Part shown: positions 44,904 to 57,503 of the stretch, in pieces
Layout of the letters: each line of letters starts with the position of its first letter
Position numbering within the stretch: the first letter of the stretch is position 1
Source: Atkinsonella hypoxylon
Taxonomy: Eukaryota > Ascomycota > Sordariomycetes > Hypocreales > Clavicipitaceae
Assembly (NCBI GenBank): GCA_000729835.1
Contig: JFHB01000001.1
Span: 620,001-684,000, forward strand
Length of the DNA: 64,000 nucleotides
Direction: 5' to 3'
Translations under genes and position numbers: made by a program
Notes under the pieces: generated by a model
Database searches by the model: none
What the model was told of the DNA's origin: nothing
Seen by the model: only the letters and a program-made list of their open reading frames with translations

Positions 44904-46184
44904 TGCCTACGGAGGCCAGGCTGGTCTTTGGCAAAGAGACGAGTGTTGAGAAGAGGTCCTTGGTTTCTCAGTGTCGCAAGGAGTGCCGGTATGGAAGGAG
45001 GACGGCATCAGGGAATGGAGTCGAAGTTGCGGAATCGGCGGGAGCTCATGTTGGCCAACCGACGGACGTATCGGCTCGTGGCTAATAATAATCATCCAGC
45101 ATCTCAAGTTGGTGAGTACTCCAGGCAATTTCAAGCAACGGCTTGCAGCAGTCGAGAAATGAAAATTTTCCTATCTTTTTCCATCCGTATTTGGAATACT
45201 TGTGCTGCCATGCCAGCAAGTTCAGCTTTTTCTTCCTCTCCGACGCAGCCGCGCTCAAGCACAGCCAGCCGTCTCTATCACATGATCCACATCCAGGCAC
45301 CACAAGCCAATGGCTTGGGCACGTTTACAGCGAATAGTTGAAGAAATGTCATTCATTTCTTGTTTTGTTTTTTTCTTTGGGATCCAAAACCAGCATCAAG
45401 GTCGGGCATAAGATGACATCCATCAGCTGCAGGCATCATCGACTGAGGACTGGACGCTGACTGGGCGATAAGAGCTGCAGGGTCCAGATCTGCGAATCTG
45501 CATCTGCGAGGGCAATCCAGAAGTTGACGTGGAGCATCATCAAATATATGTACAGTATGTATTCCGTAATGTACGGAGTTGAATGGATCTTACCCAAGCG
45601 GGGTTTGGCAGATATGACGGAATGACGATGAACCCCACCAGCTGCCCACTCAGCCAACACCCGCAGCAGCCGCACCAACAAGCCCCAGCAGCCCCACTCC
45701 ATGCTCTTGAAAGAAAGCCACATAGGACCAGTTGACCCTCGTTGCTGTGCGTTGCCCCGGAACTTGGCGACGCCGATTTGCAACGGGGTGAGTTCATCTT
45801 GAGCCTTCTGTTCTTGTTCCAGCGTGCTCCGTTGAATTTGCCATCTACAACATCCTCTTGCAGACCACCTCTCATACTCCTCCAGCACTCCGTCAAGAGT
45901 CGCTCGATTGATCGATTGATGATTCCATCCCTGCCCTGCGCACTCACCTGTGCCTCGTCTGTGCCTTGTTTACCGGTCCCCAGGACGACTCCAAGCCACT
46001 CCAAGCCTGAGACATCAGACAAATAGGCACCACATCAGCAATACGACGGACGATCGAGCTTGCGCTGGTCCAATCCTACCTAACCCGTCGGTTGATTAAC
46101 GGCAACTAATTGCGACAGACTTCTCATTCGCGCACGCTCGTTGCCACCATCCATAGCATAACCAGAATCCCAGCATTTGCGAAG
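44904..46184. other. intergenic, no supported gene
   Basis: Short frames only. CT-rich and homopolymer stretches near 45355-45375. Confidence 0.5.
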
Positions 46185-46376
46185 ATGAATGACGATCAAT
46201 CGGCTGAGCCCGAGAAACCTCCACCCCCCGATGCGCCCGGTGGTGGAAGCTCTAACGGGACCGACGCTCAGGTCAAGAAGCGCAAGAAGGATGGTCTCAA
46301 GCCCATCATCACGGCCGAGGGGCCCGAGGCAGGTGCGCAGGGTACCAAGCTAGGGATCAAGTCTGGGTGCGTATGA
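46185..46376 (+). CDS. possible small protein or first exon, unknown
   Basis: ATG at 46185 opens MNDDQSAEPEKPPPPDAP followed by a basic block VKKRKKDGLKPIITAEGPEAG; the frame ends after 63 residues at TGA (46374-46376). A possible donor GTGCGT lies near the end, so this may be only the first exon, but I could not find a convincing downstream exon. The composition (acidic, proline-rich, then Lys-rich) looks coding. Function unknown. Confidence 0.35.
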   Translation: MNDDQSAEPEKPPPPDAPGGGSSNGTDAQVKKRKKDGLKPIITAEGPEAGAQGTKLGIKSGCV

Positions 46377-47435
46377 ACAACTACTGCTTCTTCTTTTTTC
46401 CTGCTTCGAGAATTTTCTCTTTGCGACAAGATAGCTGGCCACCCTTGGCTTCTACAAAGACCAAAGTTGTGGTGGCGCCAGTCGATCTGGTGCTTTCGCG
46501 CCTGCTGTCGCTATTGACACCGTCTATGCTTTATTTGGGATCCTGTCTTGACTCTTTCGCACTTTATCTCGTTTTCTTTTTCTTTTTCCGTCCTACGAGA
46601 GCGTTGAGACTGGCCCGTTTTGCCCGTCAAACTCGCAACGACGCTGCCGCCAAGGTTTCCCCAGCTTTGGATTTGGCAGCCAAGTCTTCGCAGAGCCACA
46701 GTGCTGGCACGGCGGGGCGGTTTTCGTGGCGGACAGGCATAGGAGACATGGGAGGCATAGGAACCATGTCGGAAGTCCCATGCAAGTGGATGGAGGCCTG
46801 CGTCATTTCATCTGTGCGGTTTCGCCCTAACGCAGCTAGCTCCCCGGCGTTGGAGATGCGGCTCAGCAACTGCATCTTGGCCGGCAGAAGGGCCTGCGAG
46901 AAGACCGTGCATCAAGCAACATGAAGTACAGTCGACTTCGCAGCTAAAGAAACAAGTCGATGGAAAGAAAGCAAATCGAAGCAGGGTCTCTGGGACCATG
47001 AAGGGAAAAGAAGCGCCTTTGAGCTCAGGGACGAATAGAGAGAGAGAGAGCCGGGCCATGTCATGGCTATGTCCAGATTGCAGAAGCTGCCAAGCGAGTG
47101 CCGTCTGATGATGACGCTGTGTACGCACATGCGGACGTATGGACGTACTGCAAGTTGTGGCATGAACCAAGCATGATGCCAGCGTGCTAGGTTTAACGCT
47201 GGATCTGACCCGAGTGCGCCTGGGCTTCAATTCAGCACGGGAACAAGCGGTCCCTAGTTCAGGTCACCGGCATGTCAAGCCCAAGCCATTCAGGGTCATG
47301 TGGGAGAAAGGGGCAGCTGGGTTCGAGAAGTGTCGGGTTGCAATCATCACTGTTACTGCTTGCTTGCTTTGCTGGCTGGCTTTGATGAGTCTGGCTGGCT
47401 GGCTTGATGCACTGACCAGACGACGACATCGAGTC

Positions 47436-47520
47436 TGGTGTGGTGTGGTGTGGTGTGGTGTGGTGTGGTGTGGTCTGCTGTGATCTGGTGTGGTCTGGTG
47501 TGGTCTGGTGTGGTCTGGTG
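47436..47520. repeat. TGGTG/TGGTC pentanucleotide array
   Basis: About 17 pentamers, nearly all TGGTG in the first half, with TGGTC and TGATC variants in the second half. Strand asymmetry is strong: G/T only on the plus strand apart from a few C. Confidence 0.85.
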
Positions 47521-47939
47521 CTTAAAGGCACAGCGCGACGCACCACGACACAACTACAACGCACTACGACGCACCGCAACGACGCACCACAACGCAATGC
47601 TAGCGCATAGACCAATGACCACGCAAGCACAAGCACAACAAGCACAAAGCACAAAGCACAAAGCACAACAAAGCACAAAGAAAATGCGCACAAGGCCACA
47701 AGCCGGCCGGCCGGCATCTCTACTGTGACTGCAGACAGACAAGACAGACTGCACCAGTCTGTCTACCCGATGCGCACACACACAGTCAGTCGCTCAACTC
47801 TGGTCTGCCTGCCCTGTCCAGTCCCGCTCTCATCAGGCTCGGGTTCAGACTGGACTGGCCTTCCCTTGGACAATCTCGCATCCCCTTTCGTATTGCCTCT
47901 TCTGCCTCTCCCCAAAGCCAGTGTCCATCCACCACTCTT

Positions 47940-48240
47940 TGGGCGCTATATCAAACTTTGCTGCTTTTAATCCCCTTTTTAACTTCACAGCGGCTTTTTT
48001 TCGCCATCATTTGCTGTACATAACCCGACCAGCCCACCGCCCTTTGCACTGCTAAAACTCCCCTCTTTCTCCCCCCCACCTGTTATTGTCGCTTTTTCTG
48101 TCACTAGCACCGCGCGACTGTCCGCAATGTACACAAGATGAGCTTCCTCAAGACAAGGTCGTGCCCTCCGTCACTATAGTCTTTCATTGCTCCTATTCAT
48201 TTTTTTTTTTTTTAAATTCTACTTCCCCCCCCCCCCTTTC
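47940..48240 (+). promoter_or_regulatory. pyrimidine-rich leader of the SRPK gene
   Basis: C/T-dominated sequence, including long runs of T and C near 48198-48238, 280-580 bp before the ATG at 48518. It is probably promoter or 5' untranslated DNA; the frame running through it from 48086 is open by chance. Confidence 0.4.
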
Positions 48241-48517
48241 TCTGGCATATGATTCATGTAGTGGAGCATACTGCTTGTCGCCTGTCCCTTTCCAATATTC
48301 TTTCCATAATAACACTCGAATGCCACCACATGCTTCGTATTCCGACATGTTGTTCTTTCTACCCCTCTATTATGGCCACCCCCGCCATCAAACATCGCCA
48401 GCTCCGCTTCCTCGACCTTGTTTTTTTTTTTTCTTTTTTCTTCTTCCCTTGCCCACCGCTACTCTGCAGCTCTCGTGGCAGTGCCAACTGTCACTTCACC
48501 CAAGTCCCATTTCTAAT

Positions 48518-50310
48518 ATGTCGCGCAGATCACACCAATTATCCGCTGCGGCTCCTGGCTCGCCCTCATCATCATCCGTTGACGACCCCGCCGAAAATAC
48601 TGCCGATGAGGAGGATTCTGAAGATTATTGTAAGGGCGGCTATCACCCAGTCCAAGTCGGCGAGAAGTTCAAGGATGGGAAATATACAGTTGTGCGCAAG
48701 CTAGGCTGGGGCCATTTTTCAACTGTCTGGCTGTCGCGCGATAATACCAATGGGAAACACGTTGCTTTAAAGGTGGTCCGATCCGCCGCTCACTACACCG
48801 AGACTGCCATCGACGAAATCAAGCTCCTGAACCGCATTGTGCAAGCCAACCCAGACCATCCCGGACGGAAGCACGTCGTCAGCCTCCTCGATTCATTTGA
48901 ACATAAGGGTCCTCATGGCACCCATGTCTGCATGGTTTTTGAGGTACTTGGAGAGAACTTGTTGGGCTTGATTAAGAGATGGAACCATCGAGGTATTCCC
49001 ATGCCTCTTGTCAAGCAGATCACCAAGCAGGTCCTTCTCGGCTTGGATTACCTTCACAGGGAGTGCGGCATCATTCATACCGACCTGAAACCAGAGAATG
49101 TTCTAATTGAGATTGGCGATGTGGAGCTAATCGTCAAGAAGGTTGTGAAGCCTGAAACGACGGAGAAGGAGAACAACCGAAATGGCAGAAGGAGACGAAG
49201 AACTTTGATCACCGGGAGCCAACCCCTGCCCTCGCCACTAAACAGCACTTTTAGTCATTCCAATCTCTTTCCCGGCAGCGCTACACCCAGCGTTGGGGCT
49301 GTGCTTGAGCAGGGTACGTTGATGTGTTTTGTGTATTCGCTGCAAAAGTCTATGAATGGCGCTAATGCATAATTTGTCCTTGCCCACAGGAGCTAGCAAA
49401 GCTGGTGATTCGTCACCGAAACTACCCGAAGAGTCGCAGAAACAACGCGAAAAGACGGCGTAAGTACAAAAACAAAAACGCTGGCAATCATTCAGTGTTT
49501 GCTTGACAGTTCTAACATGGGATTAACAGTGATATTCTCACCCGAGAAGTGTCCGGCATCTCGCTTGATAAGTCCGGCGGGTCCTCTGCTTCAATAGGTG
49601 AGAAGCGAAAGGCCGAAGATGCCAATGCATTCGATATCATCAGCGTCAAAATTGCCGACCTTGGCAACGCTTGCTGGGTGAACCACCACTTCACCAATGA
49701 CATCCAGACCCGACAATATCGATCACCGGAAGTGATTCTTGGGGCGAAATGGGGCGCTAGTACAGATGTCTGGAGCATGGCGGCAATGGTGAGAGACTGT
49801 TAATTCTTGTTTCACTGAAGAAAATAAAACCATCGAACCGGGCGATAGAGAAGAGCTAATTGACGATAGGTGTTCGAGTTGATAACCGGCGATTACTTGT
49901 TTGACCCTCAATCCGGCACCAAGTACGGCAAGGACGATGATCACATTGCACAAATCATTGAGCTGCTAGGACCATTCCCGAGATCATTGTGCCTCAGCGG
50001 CAAGTGGAGCCAAGAGATATTCAATCGAAAGGGCGAGTTACGAAACATTCATCGATTACGACACTGGGCACTGCCAGACGTATTACGGGAAAAGTACCAC
50101 TTCAAGGAAGACGAGGCCAAGAAAATCTCAGCTTTCTTGGTCCCCATGCTGGAGCTTGTCCCAGAGAAGCGTGCCAATGCTGGTGGCATGGCCGGTCATA
50201 GCTGGTTGGACGACACACCTGGCATGGAGGGAGTCAAGATTGAGGGTTTAGAAGTGGGCGGCCGGGGCGAGGGAATTGAAGGATGGGCGACAGAAGTGAG
50301 GAAGCGATAA
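48518..50310 (+). CDS. sky1: SRPK-type SR-protein kinase
   Basis: Exons 48518-49313, 49390-49459, 49530-49788 and 49870-50310, 521 residues. The start is the ATG of MSRRSHQLSAAAPG; the frame upstream is noncoding leader. YCKGGYHPVQVGEKFKDGKY leads into the glycine loop KLGWGHFSTVWLSRD (about 61-75). The catalytic loop is HTDLKPENVL (about 187-196), with Thr where most kinases have Arg, and the metal motif is DLGNACW instead of DFG; both are marks of SRPK/Sky1/Dsk1. A spacer rich in Arg, Ser and Lys splits the two lobes (about 215-320), as in the family, and carries two introns. These kinases phosphorylate RS dipeptides of SR-type splicing and mRNA-export proteins. Strong family assignment; symbol by yeast homology. 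Confidence 0.93.
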
Positions 50311-51205
50311 GGAACCGGCCATCTCACGTACTGCAGCGTACCAACCGTGCATCGGACAACGACTGTTCTGGCCACAACTTTGCTTGTCCTCCTGGCTGTC
50401 TGGCTGCGCGCAGTGCGCAGAACAGACACGCCGGTTGCCAGCCTGATGGCTCATCTGTAGGCATCTACATGGGATGTAAGGAATGTTCAAGCACGGAAGA
50501 CAGTGGATTCTCAGCACAGCCTTGTTGGAAGCGAGCCAATCATTTTGTGTGGAGGCTTCGATTTAGGAAACTTGTGTGCGTCACTTACGTCAGGAGCTCT
50601 TGGTTGTAAAGCTCGTAGAGGGCAAATGGATGGCATTTTTACGACACGGGGTAGGAATGAGGATGTATAGAAGAGGGGGGAATGCTAGTACATTGCTGAA
50701 GGTGTGACTGGGATATTGATGCTGGGTGGGTGGACGGGACGGGACAGAACGGGATGGGACACGAAATAGATAGACTATGCATTATGGTTCAAAGCATGTT
50801 GAGTTGACGTGATGAGTTACGCGCCGCTTTTGTAGTCAATGCCCGTCTGGACTGGACATCCAGCGACCCTATGGATCACTTGGTCGAGTTTGGCGTGGTA
50901 ATTGTATTCCCATGTCCTATTCATTTGACCACCCTTCATGATCTGCTATTTATGAGTCGGCATGTTGGCATCCTTTGCTACACTAAGCATTCCAGTCGCC
51001 ATGTGAAATAAGTAGTTGCGATCCTGTTTTACGGTATTCTATTATACATGCTTCGAGGAAAAGGACCTTGGTGCTTCGCAAGAACGCGGCTCTGGCTGAG
51101 CCAAGCAGCTGCGATGAAGAGCCTCCGTATTGGCACAAATGATGCTATCCGTAACTCCATAATTTTCCCTAGTACTCGCTGCGACCGCCACACCCTGTCC
51201 ATTCC
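50311..51205. other. convergent intergenic region
   Basis: Lies between the 3' ends of the SRPK gene (plus) and the lunapark gene (minus). A GGGACGGGAC-type imperfect repeat occurs at about 50733-50762. No gene or clear terminator seen. Confidence 0.5.
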
Positions 51206-52520
51206 TTACGCCTCCTGTTTTCCCTTTCTCCGCCTCGCCTTTGCACCACCTGCAGGTCCGTCTGTCGCGGTGGCAGCAGGAACCCCGCTGACCTCATCAA
51301 TGGAGTGGGCTTCTGGAGAATCCGCATCTGCACCACCGCCTTCATCTTCCGCTGAAGCAAGGACCTCTTCGATGATGCGTTTGTCCTCGTCTACCTCGCC
51401 GTTTGTGGCTCCGCACCCGCTGCACCTCCACATGCCTACTTCCGCGAGACTCTTTGTGCCCGGGGGGGCCTGTCCGTTGACAAGGCGGCAGGCGTGGCAG
51501 ATGAGGGCGATTCTGTTCTTGACGGCAGTTTCGTCTTCGCCTAGGAGGACGTCGAATATGCGGTCGTACCAGTGCGTTTCGGGCGTCGTGTACTGGTGGT
51601 GGTGGATGCGCGGTGCGGGCGGCGGGTCTGTGTAGGCGTTGGGAGCGAACTCCGCTCCGGCTGATTGCTCGTCGTGCATTCTGCCATTCTTCGGCGGCGC
51701 CGTTTCGGGGCGGACGATGTTGGCGGTAGGGGGCGGTGGTAGGTTTGTGCGACCTGAGGGGGGAGGGTTTTTCCTGGGCGCTGGGCCCTTGGAACTGCTG
51801 CTGGCGTGATCGTCTGGCTTGTCGCCCTTTTTGGATTTCGGCTTATTCTCGCCGCCGTATTTCTCGATTAGATTCATTGTGGAATCGTACTTAGTGGCGT
51901 CTTTGAGCTTCTGGATTGTTTTGGCACGCTCGTCTTGGTGGGCTTTGAGCCGGGTGGATGTTGTGTCGATGTGGAAGGTGAAGTAGGCGGTTATGATGGA
52001 TCGGGCGGCGTATATTCTGGCGGATTCGTGTTAGATTTTTGCTTTGTCCTCCATTGAACTGTGGTCGAGGAACTCATGGCAACTTGTCTGGTGAAGGAGG
52101 GCGACAGAGCAACAAGACAGGTCGAATAGGAAAGGAGCACTGAAGATCAAAGACCAGAAAAACAAACCAATGCTAGCGCGCTGCGAGGACGAAAAGGTTG
52201 ACGTACAAAAGAGGGCCGCCCGCCATGCCTCCCCATTCATAAAGACCTATATTCTTGTATCCCACCACGAGCAGCAGGACGATGGCGTAGACGAGGTACG
52301 CGAAGCCCAGGTACAGAGTCCATAGCACCTTGACGCGACGGGAATTGGTGCGCAGGCGATCGAGACGAGCTTGGGCGGCGGCGATTTTGGCGGACAGCGT
52401 GGACAGGGTCTTTTCGAAAGACGCCGGCGAGGACGAATCGTCCTGTTGCAGAGTTAGTTGGGATACAGCTTTGCTTGCTCAGGGTCGAAGTGTTACCTTC
52501 CACGGCCAGAAGGAGACCAT
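51206..52520 (-). CDS. lnp1: ER junction protein lunapark
   Basis: Exons 52520-52497 (only 24 bases: MVSFWPWK), 52442-52207 and 52016-51206, 356 residues; introns of 54 and 190 bp. A coiled-coil segment (FEKTLSTLSAKIAAAQARLDR) precedes two hydrophobic segments (VLWTLYLGFAYLVYAIVLLL and the stretch around IYAARSIITAYFTFHI). A Pro-rich linker follows, and then the lunapark zinc ribbon, with Cys260 and 263 (ICHAC) and Cys285 and 288 (RCSGC). The tail is acidic and then basic. Lunapark sits at three-way junctions of the ER network and stabilises them. The FWPWK start is typical of the family. Transcribed away from the golgin gene at 53129. Confidence 0.92.
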
Positions 52521-53128
52521 CTTGGGCAGCTGTGATAGCTTCCCGTGGTGGCGGGTCCGGCGGAGCAGAAAGTTGAGGACGATGGAGAGGAGGCAAGAAG
52601 AGAAAGTTATGGAACGAGACTTTAAAAAGACGAGTAAGTTCATGTGCTGCGCCGCGCCACACACTAACTCGGCAGGCGCCTGCCTAAACCGAATGAAATC
52701 ACGCATAACTTTACGCGTCTTTTGAGCAAGCATGCATAGAGTCTCCACTGCTTGGTGTCAAGTTGCGGTGCGGCTTGGTGGCATCTGTGGCTGGAGACGC
52801 CACGTTGTCGTTCTGTCTCCTGTCCCTGTCGCCGTCTTCGAGTTGCGGCTCCAGTTCCATTTCCATTTCCATTTCCATTTCCAGCTCCCACTCCCGCAAC
52901 TTTGCGAAACCAAACGCCTCATTATTTCAAAAACTATCCCTACAACAGACTCTACGTGAGACCGACCCGTGACATGGGATGTCCGTAGCTGGCAACCGCT
53001 GGAGCGAAACCACCAATACCATTTATCTTTTGCCCTCGTCTCCTCCATGCCTGGGCATCCTATTCCATACTTAGACACCTGTTGAGTCTGCACTCACAGC
53101 CCGGCAAGGGCAAGCGCCAGCAACCACC
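52521..53128. promoter_or_regulatory. shared divergent promoter region of lunapark and golgin genes
   Basis: Both genes start outward from this 608-bp interval. It contains a TTTCCA hexamer repeat at 52855-52884. No defined factor site recognised. Confidence 0.5.
52855..52884. repeat. TTCCAT hexamer repeat
   Basis: Four to five copies of TTCCAT within the divergent promoter region. Confidence 0.8.
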
Positions 53129-56100
53129 ATGTTCCAAGTCAGTATCTCACTCCGTCGATGTGTGATAACGCATTTTGTCAACCATATCGACATTTGCTCT
53201 TGTTATACTGACGAGCAACCGAAAGAGGTTGCGAGGTGGCATAGATCGTGCCATTGCCGAGGAACAGGCTCGCCAGAGAGCCGCCAACAGCACAACTCCT
53301 TCCAGATCCGGCTCGACCTCGTCTCGCACGAGTGATTCAATTCCCGCCGGTCGTCGGCCCAGACCTAAGAAGCCTTCGGTTGAAACGACGGACAATAGCG
53401 CGCCGAATCCCGACCCGGCTGTGTTTGAAGCTGCTTTCGTCATAGACGATAGCGAAGATCCGAGCCGCGCAGGAACTCCTGCTCCGTCACTATCAACCGG
53501 GAAAGATGATGTCGACGGTTCTCGAGCATCTACTGCAGGTAGCAATGGCTACATCGGATCTTCAAAAGAGGGTAGGACTGCAGATCCAGAGACTAGTGTA
53601 GGAAGCAAGACCAAAGCCGACGTGTCCACCACCGCGAAGTCGGAAGATGCTACAAGCGCCGAACCGAGTCTAGAAATAAAGCAGCGGTTGAGAAAGCTGG
53701 AAAAATTGGAAGCGACCTATCCAGGTACAATGCGCCGCAATTTTGTGTCTGGTTGACGAAAGTGCTGACTGACACGCGCCCAGAACTTCTGCGTTCATAC
53801 CGGGTCGCCCATAGACGGGCGACTGCCATTGAGCCATTCGAGAAAGCTCTTCGCGAAAACACCCCGCTCACCTCCATTTCTGATCCTGATGCTCTTGTCG
53901 AATATCTCAACCAGCTGAATTTAAGAGGCGATATGGTTATGGAAGAGCTGAAGAAGGTCTCGATGGACAAAGATGAGCTCAAGAAGAAGCATGATCAGTC
54001 GGAAGAAAAACTGCGACAAGTACAAGAGGAGCTCAAAGCTCTCAAGTCGGCCAATTCTGCAGAGTCTTCTGCTACTGATACTGCCAAAGACCGACCGCTA
54101 AATGAAGCGCCAGCTCGCGCGAGTGCAGATGCAGCTCCAGAGAAAGCCAAGTCTCCCATCGCCTCTGTCATTAGCGTGTTTTCACCGCAGCAGAAGGGTC
54201 GTGACCATGTGATTGAAGACAGCTCTGTACGCGAAAACTTATTCTCTTATGACGAGGAGGTTCCTCAGCTGCAAGCGAAAGTGGCTTCCAAGACCGAAGA
54301 GATTCTGCAGCTTAAAAATCAAGTAGAAACGTTGGAACAGGAACTCTCTGTTGCCAAGGAAACCAATGCCAGCTTAGCCCAAAAGCTGGAAGAAGCCGCG
54401 AAGCAACTGAGTGAGTCCCAGGCGACCAGTGGATCTCAAGAATCTCTGCGAGTCCAACTCGACGAACGCAGCAAGGACATCAAGATTTTGACAGAAAAGC
54501 TGGTGGTTGCACAGTCACAGATTAAAAAGCTAGAACAGCAGGCAGAAAAGGACAAAGAGGAACATACATCGAGACTTCAGAGCGTTGAAGCTTCTTTAGC
54601 CGAGTCGGACAAAAAGTCCATCGACTTGAATGCTGAAATGACCAAGGCCAACAGCGCAAAGATTGTTTCCAAGAAGCTGATTGATGACCTTAACAGTCAG
54701 ATCAAAGAACTCAAGAAGGAAAAATCAGAAGGTATAGCCAAGATTGATGAGCTAACCAAGAGACTTGAGTCACCATCCACCACGAAAACAGCAGCAACTG
54801 CCGATCGAATTCCGACTGCTAACACTGCTCCATCAACAAGCGGCTCGAAGAAGAAGAACAAGAAGAAGAAAGGCAAAGGTGGCGCTTCTATAGCATCCGG
54901 TGCTCCTGCTGAAGACGAAGACTCCAGCAAAGAGGTTTTCGGCAAGGAGGCCGTTGCGGAATGCACATCGGACGCCGCTCTTAAAAGTGAGATTGCAAGG
55001 CTGAAGATTGAAGTCGAGACCAAGGACAAGGAGATCGAGAAGCTTTTGAAGCAGCGCAAATCCGAGGAGGATCTGCGCGAAGAGATTGAGAACCTACAAG
55101 AGAACTTGCTCACTATTGGACAGGATCATGTTGAAGCCAAGGAGGAGATTAAGGGGTTGAAGCAGGAGAAGGCCAAACTTGAGGAGCAGATTGCCAAGCT
55201 TCAGGGGCAGGTTGGATCATCGGAAAACGATGCAGCCACCAATGCAAAACTTCAAGGAGACCTCGATGGACTGCGAAAGGAGTACGATGATCTTAAAGAG
55301 AGATCTACTACGTTACAGTCGGATCTGGGTGCTGCCCAGCAGCTGGCGCAGACCCGGTTTAAAGACCTGACGGACTTGAGAGAGGTGTTGCAAAAGGCCC
55401 AGCCAGAATTGAGGACCCTGAGGGAGGAATCTGCAGAGCTTAAAAAAACTAAGGAGGAGCTTAATGCGAAAGTGAAGGAGATCAGAGCTGTGGAAAAGAA
55501 GGAAACCGAGTTCAAGCGCGACGTAAGCAGAGCACAGCAGCTCGCTTCGGATCGCGAGAAGGAGATCAAGTCGCTGCAAGAAAAACTCAAATCGGAGAGC
55601 GCCAGCAAGCAGAAAGCTGAGGATGGCAAGCGCACAGCCGAGAGGGATCTACGGCGAGCAGAAGCCGAAAAGATTGAATTCAGTGCCAAATTGGAGAAGA
55701 CGGAGCGAGAGCTGCAAAAGACGCAGGATGAGCTCAACAAATTGCGGCCCCGCATTAAGGAACTGGAAGATCAGATGCACAAACTTCGAAGAGAAAAAGC
55801 AGCCTCGCAGGAGGAAGCCGAGTTCAAATCCAAGCAGTACGCCAGTGCACAAGGCTTGCTGACGAGTATGCGAGACCAAGCCATGGAGATGTCGGTGCAG
55901 CTCAAAGAATCCCAGTCACAAGCAGAATCGCTCGAAGAGGAGCTCGCCGAAGTCCAACGTCTCCTGCAGGAACGCACGCGGGAAGGCGAAACCATGCGCC
56001 GCCTCTTGGCGGATGTAGACGAACGCGCAGACAGCAAGGTCCGCGAAATGCGCGGCCGCATGGAAGCCGCAATCGAGGAGCGAGAGCGCATCGAAGACGA

Positions 56101-56745
56101 GTCGAGCACGCTCGCGCGACGCAAGAGCCGCGAGGCGGAGGAACTGAAGCAAAGGATTCGTGAGCTCGAGCGCCAAGTCAAGTCTCTGACCAACGAAAAG
56201 GACGATCTGGAAGAACGCCAGCGAGAATGGAAGCGTCGCCGCGACGAGCTCGAAGCCATCGAGTCCAAGGCCTCGGCCGAAGCGGAAGAGATGCGCTCCA
56301 CCGTCTCGCAGCTCCGCGCCGCGCTCGACGCATCCGAGACGCAGCTCCGCGATGGCGAAAAGCAGCGTGCTGATCTGCGCAAGATGCTAGCCGATTCCCG
56401 AGCTCGACACGACAAGCTGGCCAGGGATCTCAAAAGCGCACAGCTGAAGCTCACGTCCGTGGACAGCCCGAGCCGTAGCTCCATGGAGTCGAGTCGGAGC
56501 GGAGGGGGTGGCGAAACGATGTACCTGAAGACGATTCTGCTGCAGTTTCTGGAGCAGAAGGATGGCAAGCTGCGCGCGCAGCTGGTCCCCGTGCTAGGCA
56601 AGCTGCTCAAGTTTGACAAGTGAGTTTCTTGCGATTCCGGGCGTAACGCCCTTCTTCCTCGCAAAGACGGAAGTTGCTGATTTGTACATACAGGAGCGAG
56701 GAGCAAAAGTGGTTGAGGGCCGTGCAGCATATAGAGGTTAAGTAG
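53129..56745 (+). CDS. imh1: GRIP-domain golgin
   Basis: Exons 53129-53137 (MFQ only), 53226-53724, 53784-56619 and 56694-56745, 1131 residues. After RLRGGIDRAIAEEQARQRAA comes a Ser/Thr-rich spacer, then a coiled coil running through most of residues 230-1060 with regular heptads (for example ELKKVSMDKDELKKKHDQSE). A Lys-rich patch KKKNKKKKGKGG sits in a break near residue 365. The C terminus MYLKTILLQFLEQKDGKLR...LVPVLGKLLKFDKSEEQKW is a GRIP domain, split by the last intron; its conserved Tyr is present. GRIP golgins bind Arl1-GTP at the trans-Golgi and tether vesicles. Imh1 is the yeast counterpart by domain layout; Rud3, with a GRAB domain, is less likely. Confidence 0.9.
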
Positions 56746-56866
56746 ACGTATGATTAAGATGAAGCCGGACTATCAATAAAGGCGGTTTCTTTTTCAATTG
56801 TGCCTGGTGAGGCCGTACGTAGGCTACGGTCGTAGGGACTACAGTTGAGCCCATTAGTACCTTCTG

Positions 56867-57110
56867 TCAGATAAGTTGTGACGGGAATAGAACGTACATG
56901 GAAGTCGTGAGGTCAAGAAGGTAAAGTACATGATGAACCTTGCGACGAGACAGGATAAACCGAAACGTACATGCAACAGTGATCCGTGTTGATAAGTTGT
57001 TATAGGCTAGAATAAAACGTACAGTTGCAACAAGACATGCAACAGTGACCCGTATTGTCACAGGCCAGGATAAAACGCACAGTCGTGACAAGACCATAGA
57101 ATGTACCGTG
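56867..57110. repeat. degenerate tandem repeat, unit about 70 bp
   Basis: The strings ACATGCAACAGTGAYCCGTRTTG and AGGATAAAACGYACAGT, or close variants, recur three to four times, with AGATAAGTTGTGACGG-like joints. It starts about 120 bp after the golgin stop. Confidence 0.7.
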
Positions 57111-57423
57111 ACGTGACAAAGATACATTCGATCCGTCCCATCAATCGTAGTGCAACCCCACAATGGCCACGATAATCGATAAGAATAAGAACCATCCCCA
57201 TCGCGGAAGCGGAACGGAAGCGGGAAAGGGTGGGAATTTCAGCCCTACGGCGGGGAATTGTCCCGTTGCACCACGAGCACGAGGGACCGGGGACTCGAGA
57301 CTAAATAAGCATACTACGGAGTAGATGCGTCCGAGACGAGATCTGAGATCCTCGGTACCACGGCCATGCGTCGTCGCCAACCCTAGTCCTCGTTCATTTT
57401 CGTCGTCCGTCATCTACACCCAC

Positions 57424-57503
57424 CCATGCACAGCACATGCACAGCACAGCACAGCACAGCACAGCACAGCACAGCACAGCACAGCACAGCACATGCACAG
57501 TAC
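57424..57503. repeat. AGCAC pentanucleotide array
   Basis: About 11 uninterrupted AGCAC units with ACATGCACAG variants at both ends. Confidence 0.85.

Larger units (their letters stand above)
46377..48517. other. intergenic with low-complexity repeats
   Basis: Frames here are driven by repeats. It contains TGGTG pentamers at about 47436-47520, CACAA/GCACAAA-type repeats to about 47690, and the long pyrimidine-rich leader of the SRPK gene. No gene supported. Confidence 0.5.

Noticed and set aside
48086..48517. N-terminal extension of the SRPK kinase
   Set aside because: Open by chance through a pyrimidine-rich leader full of homopolymers; the kinase starts at MSRRSHQ.
55771..56730. 319-codon frame antisense to the golgin
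   Set aside because: Ser/Arg-rich mirror of the coiled-coil codons; no independent support.
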